A model generated the notes under the pieces. It saw nothing but the letters and a program-made list of their open reading frames with translations. It was not told the DNA's origin and ran no database searches. Positions 62,559 to 64,000 of a stretch of 64,000 nt of DNA are shown here, in pieces; the first letter of the stretch is position 1, and every line of letters begins with the position of its first letter. The position numbers were made by a program, and so were the translations under genes. Source of the DNA: Paracoccaceae bacterium (lineage in GTDB: Bacteria; Pseudomonadota; Alphaproteobacteria; Rhodobacterales; Rhodobacteraceae); the NCBI GenBank assembly GCA_902543185.1, contig CACBXB010000003.1, positions 62,001 through 126,000 of the forward strand. The letters are read 5' to 3'.

Positions 62559-64000
62559 TTAATTTTCATAAATTAATTCTAATAATTTTAGTCGCTGTAC
62601 CTTTCCTGATGGCCCTTTAGGAAGCTCAGCAACGATATGAATGTTATCAGGAGACTTAAATTTTCCAATTTGATTTTCGCAAAAGCTTTTTAATTCATCT
62701 AACTCTATAGACACTTTTTCTTTAAGGAGAACGCAAGCTTCAACTCGTTCTCCGTAATCGTTACAAGGAACAGCAAAGGCAGCCGCTTCCAATATACTGG
62801 GATGGTTCAGCAGCGCCTCATCAATTTCTCTCGGGGCAATATTTTCACCACCCTTAATGATCAACTCCTTTATTCTGCCAGACACAAATACATAGCCATC
62901 AGTATCTAAATACCCTAAATCACCAGTGCGTAGCCAGCCATTTCCTAAAATTGTTTTGTGGGTTTCTTCAGGTTGTTTGAAATACCCCTGCATAACATTA
63001 TCGCCCTTGACCAATATTTCTCCCGTTTCACCTGCGGGTAGTGCTTCAAATTGATCATCACCAATCATTATCTGGTTGCCATAAGCCTTTCCCGGAGATC
63101 CAATTTTACGTTGTCCTGGTGGCATAGGGTTTGTCGTTATCTGAGATCCCGTTTCTGTTAATCCCATAGTTTCAATGATTGGGATATTAAATCGCTTTTC
63201 AAATTTTTTATGAATATCAGGTGATAATGGGGCAGATGCAGACCGGGCAAAACGAAGAGATGATATATCCTCCGGAGTCTCCTCATTATTTAAAATATAT
63301 GAAAATTGAGTAGGCACTGCTGAAAACCAAGAGCACTTAAACTTGGCTATAATCTTCCAAAATGAATTTACAGAAAATTTATGGGGAATGACTAAAGCGC
63401 TCGCCGATACAATTGTACCCATAACAGTGACGCACATTCCATTAATATGGTAAATTGGCAGTACACATAGACCAGTATCACTTCTAACTATTTTATGACC
63501 AGAAGATATAAATCGACCTGCAGCCAGTAAATTTGCATGGCTCAACATGACGCCCTTAGGTTTTCCGGTTGTTCCAGATGTATACATGAGAAGAGCAATA
63601 TCAGTCGATTTTGACTTAAAATTCTCTACTTTGAACTCTTTTCCTTCCGTAGGAAGTGCGGTTAAATCTGGACCTCTTACTGGATCAAGCTTTATTAACT
63701 TCACACTGCTGTTTTGTTGAGCCACCGCTGCATTGATCAAATCTTTGCAATCGTCTGCAACAAAAATAAATTTAGTTTCAGAATGTTCAATTGTATAAGC
63801 TAAAATCGCGCTTCCAGCGACTAAATTTAATGGAACAGCCACAAATCCAGAACAAACAATAGCCATGAACATCAAACACGCCGCAGTACTATTCGGCGCA
63901 GCTATCGCTATGCTTGATCCGCGCTCAATACCTGTCTCAATTAATCTTCTTTTAATTTCAGAAATAGTTTCGTTAACTTCTCTAAAGTTTATCGATTGGC
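62559..64000 (-). CDS. AMP-dependent acyl-CoA synthetase/ligase, 5' end beyond the window
   Basis: At least 480 codons visible. An ATG occurs at 63875, but the frame remains open to the edge and the upstream codons are clearly family-like (IAIAAPNSTAACLMFMA), so the true start is past 64000. Motifs: P-loop LLMYTSGTTGKPKGVMLSH, MGLTETGSQITTNP, GWLRTGDLGYLDTDGYVF, GRIKELIIKGGENI, and the catalytic Lys in GPSGKVQRLKL. It activates a carboxylic acid as acyl-AMP and then acyl-CoA; the chain length or aromatic nature of the substrate is not evident. Likely monocistronic, as TSUP follows 47 nt downstream. Confidence 0.9.
   Translation of the reverse strand, partial: QSINFREVNETISEIKRRLIETGIERGSSIAIAAPNSTAACLMFMAIVCSGFVAVPLNLVAGSAILAYTIEHSETKFIFVADDCKDLINAAVAQQNSSVKLIKLDPVRGPDLTALPTEGKEFKVENFKSKSTDIALLMYTSGTTGKPKGVMLSHANLLAAGRFISSGHKIVRSDTGLCVLPIYHINGMCVTVMGTIVSASALVIPHKFSVNSFWKIIAKFKCSWFSAVPTQFSYILNNEETPEDISSLRFARSASAPLSPDIHKKFEKRFNIPIIETMGLTETGSQITTNPMPPGQRKIGSPGKAYGNQIMIGDDQFEALPAGETGEILVKGDNVMQGYFKQPEETHKTILGNGWLRTGDLGYLDTDGYVFVSGRIKELIIKGGENIAPREIDEALLNHPSILEAAAFAVPCNDYGERVEACVLLKEKVSIELDELKSFCENQIGKFKSPDNIHIVAELPKGPSGKVQRLKLLELIYEN

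Noticed and set aside
1-64000. CRISPR arrays, insertion sequences, prophage or attachment sites
   Set aside because: No spaced direct-repeat array, transposase, phage structural gene or tRNA-adjacent duplicated end was seen; the only recombinase is XerC/D-type housekeeping.

Overview
The window looks like a chromosomal segment of a small-genome, AT-rich marine alphaproteobacterium, most likely Rhodobacterales (Roseobacter-like). This rests on gene content, not on a marker-gene search: the xerD / aroK / aroB / CBS-transporter neighbourhood, a homocysteine methyltransferase with a separate corrinoid protein, a GcvT-type dimethylglycine/sarcosine dehydrogenase, DctB/DctD-like regulators, a form II CoxSLM-type molybdoenzyme and a full inositol catabolic set. 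Intergenic spaces are short and AT-rich, genes often overlap by 1-11 nt, and TTG starts with good Shine-Dalgarno sites recur. There are no phage, IS or CRISPR features.

Layout. 1-5 kb: aroB-aroK leftward; rightward a 50-aa membrane peptide, a secreted 497-aa protein and xerD in overlapping frames, then a CBS/CorC transporter. 5-9.5 kb: dimethylglycine dehydrogenase-like gene, MobA-like nucleotidyltransferase, a hairpin-rich intergenic region, tRNA-Leu. 9-25 kb: core metabolism (VTT protein, DsbB, dctBD, purC-purS-purQ, two split methionine synthase parts, sufE, rnd, purM-purN, an EnvZ-like kinase, a metallo-hydrolase, three tRNAs in total across the window, rarD, dusA). 25-33 kb: divergent inositol cluster, iolD-C-B plus a class II aldolase leftward, and iolG-like, iolE and a second dehydrogenase rightward. 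33-44 kb: two small two-helix membrane proteins, a periplasmic FKBP-rhodanese fusion, a run of dehydrogenases and exporters, and the CoxS-L-M-type operon. 44-56 kb: small membrane proteins, then a peptide-scavenging region (gamma-glutamyltransferase, M24 and M20 peptidases, dipeptide ABC transporter). 56-64 kb: zinc-less sirtuin, a gene-poor stretch with a regularly spaced DnaA-box array, serine-glyoxylate-type aminotransferase, a GlcD/GlcF-like flavo-iron-sulfur dehydrogenase, TSUP exporter and a partial acyl-CoA ligase.

How it works together. The cell appears to live on small organic molecules: inositol, methylated amines, peptides, hydroxyacids and probably C4-dicarboxylates. Demethylation and one-carbon metabolism meet in methionine and purine synthesis, both represented here. 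The strongest oddities are the DnaA-box array near 57.4 kb, a DctD-like regulator that has lost the GAFTGA loop, the FKBP-rhodanese fusion, paired small membrane proteins under a palindrome-rich leader, a kinase reading frame that runs antisense into a tRNA, and a LysE-type exporter that seems to start on ATT.
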